64,000 nucleotides of DNA from Strigamia acuminata (lineage: Eukaryota > Arthropoda > Chilopoda > Geophilomorpha > Linotaeniidae), in assembly GCA_949358305.1 (NCBI GenBank), contig OX442323.1, positions 1,302,001 through 1,366,000 on the forward strand, written 5' to 3'. Shown here piece after piece: positions 35,313-47,500 of this stretch. The notes under the pieces were generated by a model. The model saw nothing but the letters and a program-made list of their open reading frames with translations. It did no database searches and was not told the origin of the DNA. The position numbers and the translations under genes are program-made. Every line of letters starts with the position of its first letter. The first letter of the stretch is position 1.

Positions 35313-35416
35313 CACAGCGACACTACCGATCACCAGACACGCTAAGCGATCATCGCTCCTTTCGCTTAGCGTGTCTGGCAATCGGTAATGAACCGATGAT
35401 CGGTAGTGTCGCTGTG
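35313..35416. repeat. 104-bp hairpin sequence
   Basis: CACAGCGACACTACCGATCA at the left, inverted at the right, with an inner pair GACACGCTAAGCGA / TCGCTTAGCGTGTC. Related to the palindrome at 34731-34992 (both contain ACCGATCA and CCAGACA segments). Confidence 0.7.
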
Positions 35417-35795
35417 AAAAAAATATGTGCGTTTCGGGCCGAGTGATTCTGTTGGTTGAACCGGAAATAATAAAATGCAGGCAGTTGCGCCATCTCCCGT
35501 AACATCCGGAGATTACTGAGTTTGAATTTTGTGATTATGTACTTTACGTCAGAAATAGTGGCATTTGACTCTTCCGTCTGGACATTTCATGTCGTCACTC
35601 GTGATTACACAGAACAAGATTGAAATTGCGAACTGCAGTTAAGATCCGGCGTGTTAGCACATGCGTTTACACGTTACAGTTTTCTTCGTTTGATATTAGG
35701 CTGAATTTGTGGCCTGATTTGAGCTTGTTTGAAGCCTAGGTTGGGATATATTAATCGGATTTCCGATCGTATAAACAGACGTATGAACGAAAGAA

Positions 35796-38504
35796 ATGGG
35801 CAAAGACCGGAAAACAAAAAAAGGAAACCGAGAAGAAGAGTTGTAAGTGTTGATTTGTCGTACATGTTGATTTGTCATATGGTACGGGCACAGTCATAGA
35901 ATTCTTTGTTTGTTTTCTTTGAAATTGCAGAGATGATGAAAGTAGTAATATCTCGGACCAACCGATGAAAAGTAAAAACAAAAAAGGAAGGAGAGCCAAA
36001 GACGAGGACTCATGGTAGGAAACGAAGGAACTGAACGGAACGGAACGGAAAATAAAATTAATTATCAAACATTTCTTTCTTTCTTTCTTTCTTTCTTTCA
36101 TACTTTTGTTCGATTCGATCTGTGTTGCAGGGAAGACGGTGCTTCCGAACAAACCAAGTCACTGGACACGTCGGAAAAAGACAGTAGTAAAAAGAAAAAG
36201 GAGAAAAAGGTGAGTAATTTGACAAGTTGAGCTTCTTTTCTAAGTGTGAAACATGTTGATACAGAAAGGAAAAAATGAGTCGGTGAGCGACGACGAAGCT
36301 ACGAAGAAGGCTTCTTCGGACGAGAACGAGGGTAGTGCTAAATCGAGGATGAAGGAGAGGGAAAGTCAGAGGAAGAAGAAGAAGAAAAGGGACTATGATG
36401 ATTTTGACGACGATGAGCTTATTTTAGCGAGTCAAATGACGAAACTTGAAGTGTCAAAACCAAAATTGAAGAAAGCGCAAGGAAGATCGGTGTTTGAATA
36501 TTTAAACGATGAAGGGGGAATGGATATGGATGTCGAGCTAAGTGCAGACATGGACAGTGACGAGCTCGAAATGGAGGCGGAGAAAAAAGCAGTGGAAACA
36601 GAAAACGCTGGGAAAAGGGAAGAGAAGGCGAAAAAGAGTCGAAAGGAGAAGAAAAAGAAGGAAGGTGACGACGAGTTTGAGAGAATGTTGGCCGAAATTG
36701 AGACTAGCGATTCGAAAAGGGGCAAAAGCGACAAAAGCGACAAAAGCGACAAAAGCGACGCTGATGTTGACAAGTTGACGAGCCAAGAAGAGGAGGATAA
36801 AAAGGGAAAGAGGAAGAAGAAGAAGAAGGACGACGACGACGATGTAATGGAGGAAATGGAGGAGAAAATGGCTGTTGTTGTGACCGAAATTCCCGAAGAG
36901 GAGGATGAGAGAAAGTCGAAAAAGAAGAGGAAGAAAAAGGAAGGAGTAGACGAACAAGTGAGTTGAGTGTACTTAATAAATAATTGTTTACACCATTGTT
37001 TACATGTTTGTTTTCTTCATTAAGCATGTGGCAGAAGGCGATGAAGGGGACGAAGGGGGAACGATAAAATCAGCCGCGCAGAAGAAGAAGGAGAAAAAAG
37101 AAAGAGAAAGACTCAAGAAATTGGAGTTGAATGCTCAGGTAGTTTGCCGTTTGGAATTACATTAATTAATTAAATTATTCTATTACACTACATTACATTA
37201 CAGGACAAAGGCAGAAAGAAATTGGAAACGACTGACGCAAACGAACCGAAAGGCGCTTTCGAGGGTGTCGAAGAGATGGAAGAAGGTGCTAAAGGGAAAA
37301 AGGAAAAAGGCAAGAAGAAGAAAGAGGAAAAGGACGACAAAGATAAGAAAAGACCTGGAAAAAGGCAGATTTTAGCCATGCAAGAAGCGCTTAAGCGGCT
37401 CAAAGACGAGGAAGACAAAGCTAGGCTGGAGGAGGAAGCGAGGGAAAAGGCTGCGGAGGAAGCGGAGAACTTACGCCTAGAAAAGGTAAGAAAGAAAGAA
37501 AGAAAGAAAGAAAAAGAGAGTATAAATAAATTAATTAATTAATTAATTAATCAATTAACTTGCAGTTACGACTCGAACAAGAGAGGAAGGAAAGGAAAAA
37601 GTTGAAGGATAAAGAGAAACGCGATCGATTGAAAGCGGAAGGGAAGCTTTACACGCAAGCGCAGAAACAGCAACGTGCTCGTGCAGAGGCCATGTTGGAA
37701 GCGCTGCGTGCACAGGGTGTGTGTGTGCACTTTGTTTCTTGTTGTTGTTTCTTCTTGTTGATTGACCCGATTTATTTGTTGACAATTAGGGTTGGATGTG
37801 CCTAAAATTGGTGAAAAAAAAGAGAGAACACCGAGGCCGGGTGATCGGATTAGACCGAAGAAAAGTAAAACTGTTTCGGCTGTTTCGGCTGAGGAGGAGT
37901 CGAAAATGGATGTTTGCAACGAAGCGAAATCGGAATTGTCGTCCGAGTCGATTGCTGTCTCGGCCGAAGGACGGACGCCTCGAGAGGATGAGCAAGTGGC
38001 ATTGCAATCGCCCGAAGAGGCTGAGGTAATTGAGGAGAGAAATTATAAATGAAAAGGATTCTTGGATCGACATTTTAATTGCTTTTTTTTAGGAGATTAA
38101 AGAAGCGTGGGATGAAGAATCGACTGGCGATGTCAAAGCTTCTTGGGACATTTCGAGTTGCGACGACGATGAGGAAGAGGAAGAGAAACCCGCAAGAAAA
38201 ACTGGACGAAATCAAAAGGCTTTGCTGAAGAAGAAGGAGAAGAAGAAGGAGAAGCAGAAGGAGAAATGCGACTCTGCGGACGACAGCTCGCAGGAAAGTG
38301 AGTCGGAATCGGATGAGTCTGAGTCGGAGTCGGAATCGGGTGACGATTCCAGTGGAGGACAAAGCGATTCGGAAGAGGAAGAGGAGGAACAAAGACCGGC
38401 TAGTGAGAGATTGCGCGAGCGAGCCGTTTTGAGGATTGAAGTAAATGCCGTCTTGTCTTTTCTTTCCATTTTCGAAATAAATGACTGCAATTTCAATAAT
38501 TTGT

Positions 38505-38548
<44 letters not shown>

Positions 38549-41500
38549 TTTCCTTAGAAAAGGCGAGAAGAAAATGAAAAGAATCGTTCGATCGCTAAAT
38601 TAAGGTCACCTGTTGTTTGCGTGTTGGGACATGTGGACACGGGAAAAACGAAAATTTTAGATAAAGTAAACACTTGTAAATGAAATGATGTATGTCGAAT
38701 CTGGTAATTCTTCTTGTTTTTCTCCTTTCCAGATTAGACATACTCACGTTCAGGACAGTGAAGCAGGTGGAATTACGCAACAGATTGGTGCAACTATGGT
38801 ACCGATCGACGCAATTCGTGAGCAATCAAAAATGGCTAAGAGTGTACGACACTTGATTGAATGAAGTGTAAAACAATTAATACCGACGAATAATATTTCT
38901 TTCTTTCTTTCTTTCTTTATTTTCAGTTTTTGAATTATGAATCAAAAATTCCTGGTTTGCTAATCATCGACACACCTGGTCATGAATCTTTCAGGTAAAA
39001 AGTGTACGATTCAAGTGGTGGCCTATGTTCAACGTTGTAATTTTTTTACTTCTCTGTTTTTTTCTTTAGTAATTTGCGATCTCGAGGCTCGTCACTATGC
39101 GATATTGCTATTTTAGTTGTCGATATCATGCATGGCTTAGAACCTCAAACAATAGAATCCATAAATTTACTTAAACTGAAAAAAACTCCATTTGTTGTCG
39201 CCTTAAATAAAGTAAGTACCGTAAGGAAATTGAAAAAGGGAAAAAGGAGGCTTCACATTTTGTTGATTGATTGATTAATTGATTCTAATTCTATTTCTCT
39301 TTAGATTGATAGGTTGTATGAATGGAAACCTAACAAGCATAAAGACGTGCAAGATACGTTGAAAAGTCAAAATAGAAACACGCAATTAGAATTTGAAGAA
39401 CGGGTCAAGTCAGTTGTGCTTCAATTTGCAGAACAGGTTTTAATTTGATGTTGACAATTTGAAATCTCTCATATAATCCAATTTCATGTTTATTTTCCCG
39501 AATAGAGTCTTAACGTGAAGTTATTTTACGATAATAACGATCCCAGAACGTTCGTGTCGTTAGTTCCAACCTCAGCGCACACTGGTGACGGTATGGGCAA
39601 TTTAATGGCGCTTATTGTGGAATTAACGCAAACAATGATGGCGAAACAAATTAGTTATAGTGACGAATTGCAGGCTACTGTTTTAGAGGTAAGTACAAAT
39701 ATCTTACTACCACCGGTAGTAGCTCTTCGATGGAAAGTAATAATGCGCAAGTCAATCGCGAAATGTTATTGTGAATAGCACTATTACCTCCTATTATTTA
39801 TAGAAAGAAAGAAAGAAAGAAAAGAAAAAAGTGATTTTGTTGCGTTAGTGTGTGCGCAGTTTGATTTCGGCTTCAAGATACAGGGTGGTTAAATGTAACA
39901 TTTGCTCTGTTAAAGTGTTAACCATATCTGTACTCTGCAGCACAAACGGTTATGAATTGGTTGGACCTTGCATTTAAAACCGTTTTTAGAGCCTTTTATT
40001 TAACGTGACATGAATGTTTGTTTGTGTGTTTGTTTCAACTTCCGGCTTTGCGATTAAAACTATAATGGATGCCAAAACGTCGGTTCCAACTCTTAAACTT
40101 CTTTAGAACTTCTTTCGATATGTGAGTGTGCCAAATGGTTTCAATAAGACTATCAGACCGGACTACAGTTACTGTTTCCACCGTATGGAATTCTTGACAA
40201 TCTAATGGTTTTGGTTTTGTCTTTACACCATTTTTGATGCACCTTGGCAGAATTTTGTACCACATTCAAAAATGGAAAAATAATCAAACCTAAACCACAC
40301 AGTAGCTGCATTCAAAAACTCTAAAACGTATGCAAAACTCGTTTCGTGTTTGTACGTGACGTCATTCCCATGTTATGTAATGGGAATGATGTCACGTACA
40401 AACACGAAACGAGTTTTGCATACGTTTTAGAGCTTTTGAATGCAGCTACTAGGAAGTCGTGCGAAAGATTTACCAAAGGAATTTCCCTTTTGTGTGCAAC
40501 GCTTGTCCATTGTACACCAAGTTGTGCCAACACTTTTCTCTCACATGGTTTCACTCCAAGGTTTAAGTGTGAGCTATGGGCCTGTCATGAATTGCATTTC
40601 ATTTCATTCATGTTGTTGATATACTTTGATTACTTTGCGTCGAGCCTAAAATCTAAAATATTGGCAATGCACAATTCCATTGAATATAGTTTTGAGAAAT
40701 CCATTTGCAAAGAAATCACTAATCACTAGTTTTAAATGAAAAAGAAAGGAAAAAAAATTTAATTTAATAGCGGTGTATTCGTATAATAGTTGGAAATATT
40801 GGTGAATGTAGGTGAAAGCTGTTCCAGGATTAGGCACAACCATTGACGTTATTTTGGTGAACGGCCGAGTGCGTGAGGGTGATACCATAATCCTTGCTGG
40901 TACGGATGGCCCATTAGTTACACAAATTCGTAGTTTATTAATGCCGCAACCATTAAAAGAGTTGCGGGTGAAGGTAATGTTGAAATTGATTCAACTTTGA
41001 TCAATTTGTTGATCCAAGTAATTGATTTTATGTGAGTAGAATCCGTATCAAGAATTTAAGGAAGTTGAAGCGGCTCAGGGAATTAAAGTGACTGGCAAAG
41101 ATTTAGACAAAGCTATAGCAGGTTTGAATTTGCTCGTGGCACATCATCCTGATGAAGTGGATTTATGCAAAGTAAGTGTTTCTTATCACATACAAATATG
41201 TAGTACCACTGTAACTTTTTTTTTCATACCGGTACCTTGTGCAATATTTTCTAGGAAGACGTAGCAAAAGAGTTGCAAGCTGCCATGAGCTCAATAAAGT
41301 TGGCTGAACGTGGTGTCTATGTTCAAGCGTCGACATTAGGATCACTGGAAGCATTGATTGAGTTTTTGCGAACATCCAAAATCCCGGTAAGTGATTTTTT
41401 TTTACTAATTGATCCGCTATGGTAAAATGGTAAACAAAATGATGACACACCTGAATTTGATTGGGGAGTTGCTCAAAAGTGATACCAGTAGCTAGGATGA

Positions 41501-44500
41501 TTTTAGAAAGAAAGAAAATTATTTACTCTGCACTAACTTGTAATTAATTAATGGCTGCTTTTCTCTTAATTCTTGAAAATTGTAAGGATTCACTTACTTG
41601 CAGTTGTTTCGCATTTGCACTGGAAGTTGCACAAACCCTGCAGTTACATTCACACTACTCGTAGGTGCATTCAATCCTTAAAAGACGAATTGACTTATTC
41701 GTCTGAAATGACTTGTTCAAACAGGATAGGATATGGCGTTTTATACATAATACTCTGTACTGGCTATTGTTACCACATGTTGCAAGTTAGGTTTGGCTAG
41801 CCATCTTTTTAGTTCACTTCTGTTTTTAGTGTGTTTAAATGATTTAAGGAGAAGTGAATTTGTCTTTTGACGATTGATGCATTTACTGTAAAACGTTAGT
41901 ACGGTATTGTGTTTGTTTGTTTGTTTGTTTGTGTGTTAGAGACCATCAAGCCACATTGTTGCTAAATTGAATATTGCAATATAAAGTAGCTAAAATAAAG
42001 CTGCCATAATTTGATTCATCCGATGAGGACTTACTCTAGATGGCAACGCCAAAAAATATTTGAGTAGGTGCGTTCAATTTGCGAAAGGAAATACGAATCT
42101 TTCCTTTTCTTTCTTTTGGACACAGGAAATGACGTAAAACACGTCATCCAAAAGGTAGCAATCGAGTCACTTTTCTTCCCTTTGGGTTAGTGACACAATC
42201 TGCGCTTGCGCATATGTCATATTGTTAGATAAACGTGCAAAACAAACGTTTTCATGATGAAAACAAACATTTTGAACGTGACAAATTGTATCGCGCCTAT
42301 TATGGAGACCCAAACATTTCTGTCAAGATAAATTCTTTCTTTATTTTCGTTTCGGTCAATAATCGAATTGACAAAGGAATAAAGTAACCTATTTTGCCAT
42401 TTGGTGGCTAGACACATGGGTTAACCTTTTCCTTAGTTTGACGTTAAGTAGTGCAGTTAATAATTCAGGTACCGGTATTTTTGTTAATTCAGAAGGTATA
42501 CAGTATACAGTCGAAACTCTTTATAACGAATCGCAAAGGATCGGACGAATCAATTCGTTATAACGAATTAGGTGAAAAAAATCAAATTTTAGCACCAAGG
42601 ACTATTTTTTTTGTAAACCTTGATTACCACTTGCAAGTTTCATGTTAATTTTATCCCGATTCCTTAAAATTGTTGAAATTGTAGAACGGGACAAATTAAA
42701 CTCTTCTGCTACAATTGATGGCTTCTTGCCATTGTCAATGGCATCAATAATGTTCAGCTTGTCGTGAATCGAAATTGCCTTTCATTTGGCAGACATTTTC
42801 CTTTGTTTTCTAAATATGGGCATCGGATGTTGTGAGTGATGTGATCAGTTTTGAAAATTCGTTATAACGAGAGCTTATGGGTATTCTAGTGTACCTGAAA
42901 ACTTGTTTGTTATAACGAACAATTCGTTATATCGAAATTTGTTCTAACGAAAATATTTAACAGGGTGTTCTATGGCTGGCCAACCAAGTCATTTTCAACA
43001 ATTCGTTATAGCGATAATTCGTTATAGCGATAATTCGTTATAGCGATAATTCGTTATACCGCGATTTGTTATAAAGAGTTTCGACTGTACAATTAATTAA
43101 CTAAAATTGAAGATGTCAATTACAGTTTGTAATGATTTGAATCTACGTTTGTTGTTGGCTTGATCCGCTTGTGGGGACGTGAAGAGGGTGAGGTTGGTTC
43201 TACCAACACGAGCGCACCGGCTCCCGCTTGTCAGAGGTGACGAAATGGGCGGTGGGCGACCTCGGGAGGGAAAAGGGTGGTGGGAACTGTCCAAACTAGC
43301 CCACAAGTGAATCTCTTGAAAGAGACTAAGACCTGCAGAGGCAGCTTAGCTTTCTCCAAACAGCTTTCTTTCTCCTTGAAAGTCTTTAAAGATGATTAAA
43401 TGTCGAAAGCAGTTGTTTTCGAGTTTTTGAATGCAACCACTGTTAGATACTAATCAATGCATCAATGCGTCAATCAATGTAGGCAGGATAAAAAAAACTA
43501 CTTGCGCATATACCCATATATCCATATACCTATATATCAGAATGCTCAGCTCATCCTTTTTCCGGCTGTAAATAACGCTATACAAATAGACGGTTTTTGA
43601 ATGATTGTTGACGTAAATTTGGTCTCTTTTCAAATAATTAAACATTGAAGATTGAAGCAGTATTAGGAATGAATGTCGTTGAATGAAAATGGGTGTCAGT
43701 GTCAGTGTCAGTGTCAGTGTCAGTTCAATGTGAGTCCAATGTGGCCAGCTGATGAATGCTGATTTCATGAGAAAATAGAATTTTAATTTTCTGACAAAGC
43801 TAGTGAAAATCCTGGGCGGTTTGTTAGTGCTAATTTTCTTTCTCTTGGGAAGTTTGAAATGCCAACTAATTCGACCGACCGGCAAGCATTTCATAGCCGG
43901 TAAAGTCCAGAAGTCCTTGAAGATCAGTGGGAAAGGAAAAGGCAAATCAGGCCTCAACTATCAGTTCTGCCACAAAAGAGCTGCTTGGTTAATGGTGTGA
44001 TGGGGGTGATCACGGGCCAAACCGGAAGCACACCTGCATGTAAGCTTATATGTTTTTTTTTATACCATTTGAACATTTTGCGTTTTGGCCATCTTTAGCA
44101 TTTGATCGAGGGATTACCAATGATTGGCACGAAATTAAACTTATTCAACTTTAGCTGCCGAACAAGTGCAGGAAATGAGTACGGCAGGAGGTGGCTTCAG
44201 GGAGGCTTTTTCATAGTGCGCAAAAATGTATGTACACTTGGACAGTATACGCTTTATAATATATAAATTAAATTAGGCCAAATGTGTCTACAAAATCTTG
44301 CCCAAGTGCGAGTTTTTTAAAATTTAAATATGATTGAAAAAGATTTTTTTCGAGTACCGTATTTTAGCGATTAAGAGTCGCTAAAGTACAGTATTGTTTC
44401 CGAAATTGTAATTGCTGACAAAAATGGCAGTTTTAAATGAGAGCCGTGGCTCTTAATCGATAAAATACGCTAATATTTAATACATAAAATTTGAAATATT

Positions 44501-47500
44501 TTGAATTTAGACTCAACTTAAAAAATATATATGCATATATACAGGTATATTGAAATTGCTTCAAATTTCGATGCAAAATGTAGCGGTAATTCAAGCTGGA
44601 GACTAAATATTTCAAATTAGGAATCAGGATTAGGAAAGCAGGTGGTGAAAGCAGACTGTTAATACTCTACCCATTCATCTAAATTAAGGATTAGCAGTCG
44701 GACATGAAGTGACCACTGCCAAATAGAACTTAATGTGTTGACGGCGAATTTAGTTTTTGCACTTGCTTACGAGCTTAGCATCTTAGCATGGGAAACACGC
44801 TTTGATGGTGCTTGCTGCATGAGAAAAGAATAACTACGGACATTATCTAAGGAAATCTCCACTTCCTGCCAGATTTTATACTGCGATTGACTCGAAAGTG
44901 ATACTTTGGCCAGATACACTTTTCTCAAGATGAAAACAAAAGAATAGCTCAGCAACAGGAAACCACACTCGTCTTCATTTTATGCATCGGACTAACATAT
45001 TTTGATTTTTGTTTTTATACACTTAAAAATGACGATTCCTGATAACAGTGAATTCATTTCCAGGGACTCGAAAAATTTAACATACCAGTAGCTTAATATA
45101 AAATTCATTAAGCTTGTATTGCATTTAACGTTCAAATGGTTCAGACTCACTTTGGGCCAGAATATCATTTTTGCATAAGACCATGTGACACTTATGAAAA
45201 CTTCTATTTCTTATGCGTATTACTTAACGTAGCTTTTTTTCAAGAGAATTAAATGACAATACGTAATACAGTCGAAATTACAACCCTTGACGATAACCAG
45301 AAATAGTCGAAAGGCTTTTGGTAAATTTTCATTTAATTCTCTTTAATACAGGGTGTCTCAAAAATATGTATACACATTTAAACTAGATATATATTTATAA
45401 ATCATTAGTTGTGGACAGTGTTGTTTTATCAACATTTCTGGAGTAGTTTTTGACGATCAAAGCTTTCGTTCTCGAGATATTTGCGTTTTTAATTATTTTT
45501 TGTCCCAATTCATCAGGCTTGATGGCATTACCGGTAGTCATTCCTGCATTTCAGATTTTGTACTACTTTTGTGGGTTTCTTTAGCGGTACTGCTGACGAA
45601 ATCCACAAAGTACCACATACAAGGGCAAAAATAAACGAAAATGAAGTGAAATGGAGGTAAAACGAACGTTTTATGTTTATTTTGCACTTGTTCCGTTCGT
45701 TTCACGTTCATTTTTAGTTTCAAAACGAAAGTAGCTAAACTTTAGAAACGGCCTCAAAAATGGAATCGCCTCACACAGCGTAGGTGCATTCGAAAAGTCA
45801 TTTGCACTGAACGACCAGTGCAACTGACTAGGCGCATTCGAAAAGTCATTAAAACGAGTGTAAACATGTTTACACTCGTTTTCACACGACATTTACACGA
45901 ATTAATTCGTGTAAATGTCGTGTAAACTGGTTAAACGGAAACGGCCTGTACGGCACGTTTACGTTTAAAGGTCATGGGAAGAGAAATGAAAAATTTCTCT
46001 CAAGTGTTTGAAATGGCCTAAAAAAAGCAGTGTTGTATCGAACGAGAACTAATAGTTCGCGTTCGCGAACTTAGTTCGTAGTTCGAGGACTACGAACGCG
46101 AACTAGTTCCCCGTTTTGAAAGAACGGGAAAAACGAACGAAGTTCGTTTTTTTTGACGCGAACTACGTTCTAGTTCAGTTCTAGTTCGTTCACCGGACGT
46201 TTTATGTCACAGCCAATCATTGACGATTTCTTTAAGCATGGGGCTCGATTGGAGGAATTTATCCAACACACAAAATCGCGGTATTTTTTGAAATTTACGA
46301 CTTTTTTCTCGATTTTCGAACACGTGGCGACGATCGCCGAATTTTCGTTTTCGGTTTTTCGTCGTTTCCGGGCCAACGAACGGTTCGTTTGTTGTGTTCT
46401 TGGCACCAAATTGTGCGCCAAGACTTCATCTACAAGGTTTTGTGGATACTTACAATCGTTTTCGGGTCGAAATTTGGACTTTTTCGTCCGTTCGCGATCG
46501 GCGCGATCTCGTAGAATCGGTAGACGTCGCCCTGACGTTTTTCTTCGAAGGCATGGATCTGCTGGTCGATTGTTGGATTGAAACGGGGCTAACACTCCTG
46601 AATCTTCTCGATGAATTGTGGAAACGACTGGGGAAAAACACGGAGAATGGAGACCCCACAGTTTACAGTATAAAATGGTGTAAATAAAAATTTGAAATCG
46701 CAAAAAAATATTTGTAAAATGAACTGAACTAGAACTGAACTAGAACTGAACTAGAACTGAACTAGAACTTAGTTCACTTGGAGTTTTGGGGGTGAACGGG
46801 AACTAGAACTAGTTCCCTAAATTGAAAACTGTGATGAACGCGAACTAGAACTAGTTCGCGATTTAGTGAACGAGATACAACACTGAAAAAAAGGTTATGT
46901 ACCCACTTTAGTTGACAAACTTATGTGGTATTGTTTAAAACTGCCGTTTAAATTCGAACCGAGTAGTAATTGTTCCGCCATTACAATTTTCCAAAGTTTA
47001 TACATACTACCACTAGGTGGCATTATTTTTACGTCATCGACGACAAACAAACACCGGAATTCCAGCACCGATTCGCGATTTCAGCATGTTTTTTAGTAAA
47101 AATTACCAGAAAAATAGAAGAACACAGCAAATAACAAAAAAATCATAGCAAATAATCAAAAATACCAGCAACCAAAAATTTTAAAAAAAAATTAAAAAAA
47201 ATAAAAATAGCCGAAAATTACCAAAATAACTAAAAGTACCACCAAATAACAACAAAAAATTACCGAAAATAACAGAAAATTATCAAAAATTACCAAAAAA
47301 AATAGGATAGAACAGCTAATAACAAAAAAATTGACAGTTTTAGGATTTAGTGTATTATTTTGGCAGTGATGGGTTGGCAGTAAAAACCTTAGCGGTTTGG
47401 AATGGGTGGTGGTGTTGTGCTACGCTATGCAGCTAAAACAGCTCTACACGACACTTTACAATAAATGCACATACCGGTATTTAAAATATTTAAAAAAAAT

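Larger units (their letters stand above)
33597..35795. other. Calnexin-EIF5B divergent intergenic region
   Basis: The two genes are read away from each other with 2.2 kb between start codons. Both promoters are probably here, but no TATA box can be pinned. It holds two nested palindromic elements (34731-34992 and 35313-35416) and an inverted pair between them (about 35035-35062 against 35286-35312). Open frames in 34228-34751 look like chance. Confidence 0.5.
41387..45780. other. EIF5B intron 18, left part
   Basis: Begins the 12-kb intron. It contains family ends (41655 TAGGTGCATTCAA, 42065 TAGGTGCGTTCAA, 43418 TTTTTGAATGCAACC), the pogo-type element at 42508-43087 and a short GTGTCA tandem at about 43694-43724. 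No host exon is seen: the coding sequence continues directly from exon 18 to exon 19. Confidence 0.5.

Noticed and set aside
35674-36152. Minus-strand ORFs over the first EIF5B exons
   Set aside because: Antisense shadows of verified EIF5B exons and of TTTC repeats.
46170-46703. 177-aa minus-strand ORF in the hAT element, as a transposase
   Set aside because: No BED finger, RNase H-like core or hAT dimerisation motif could be recognised; probably composition.
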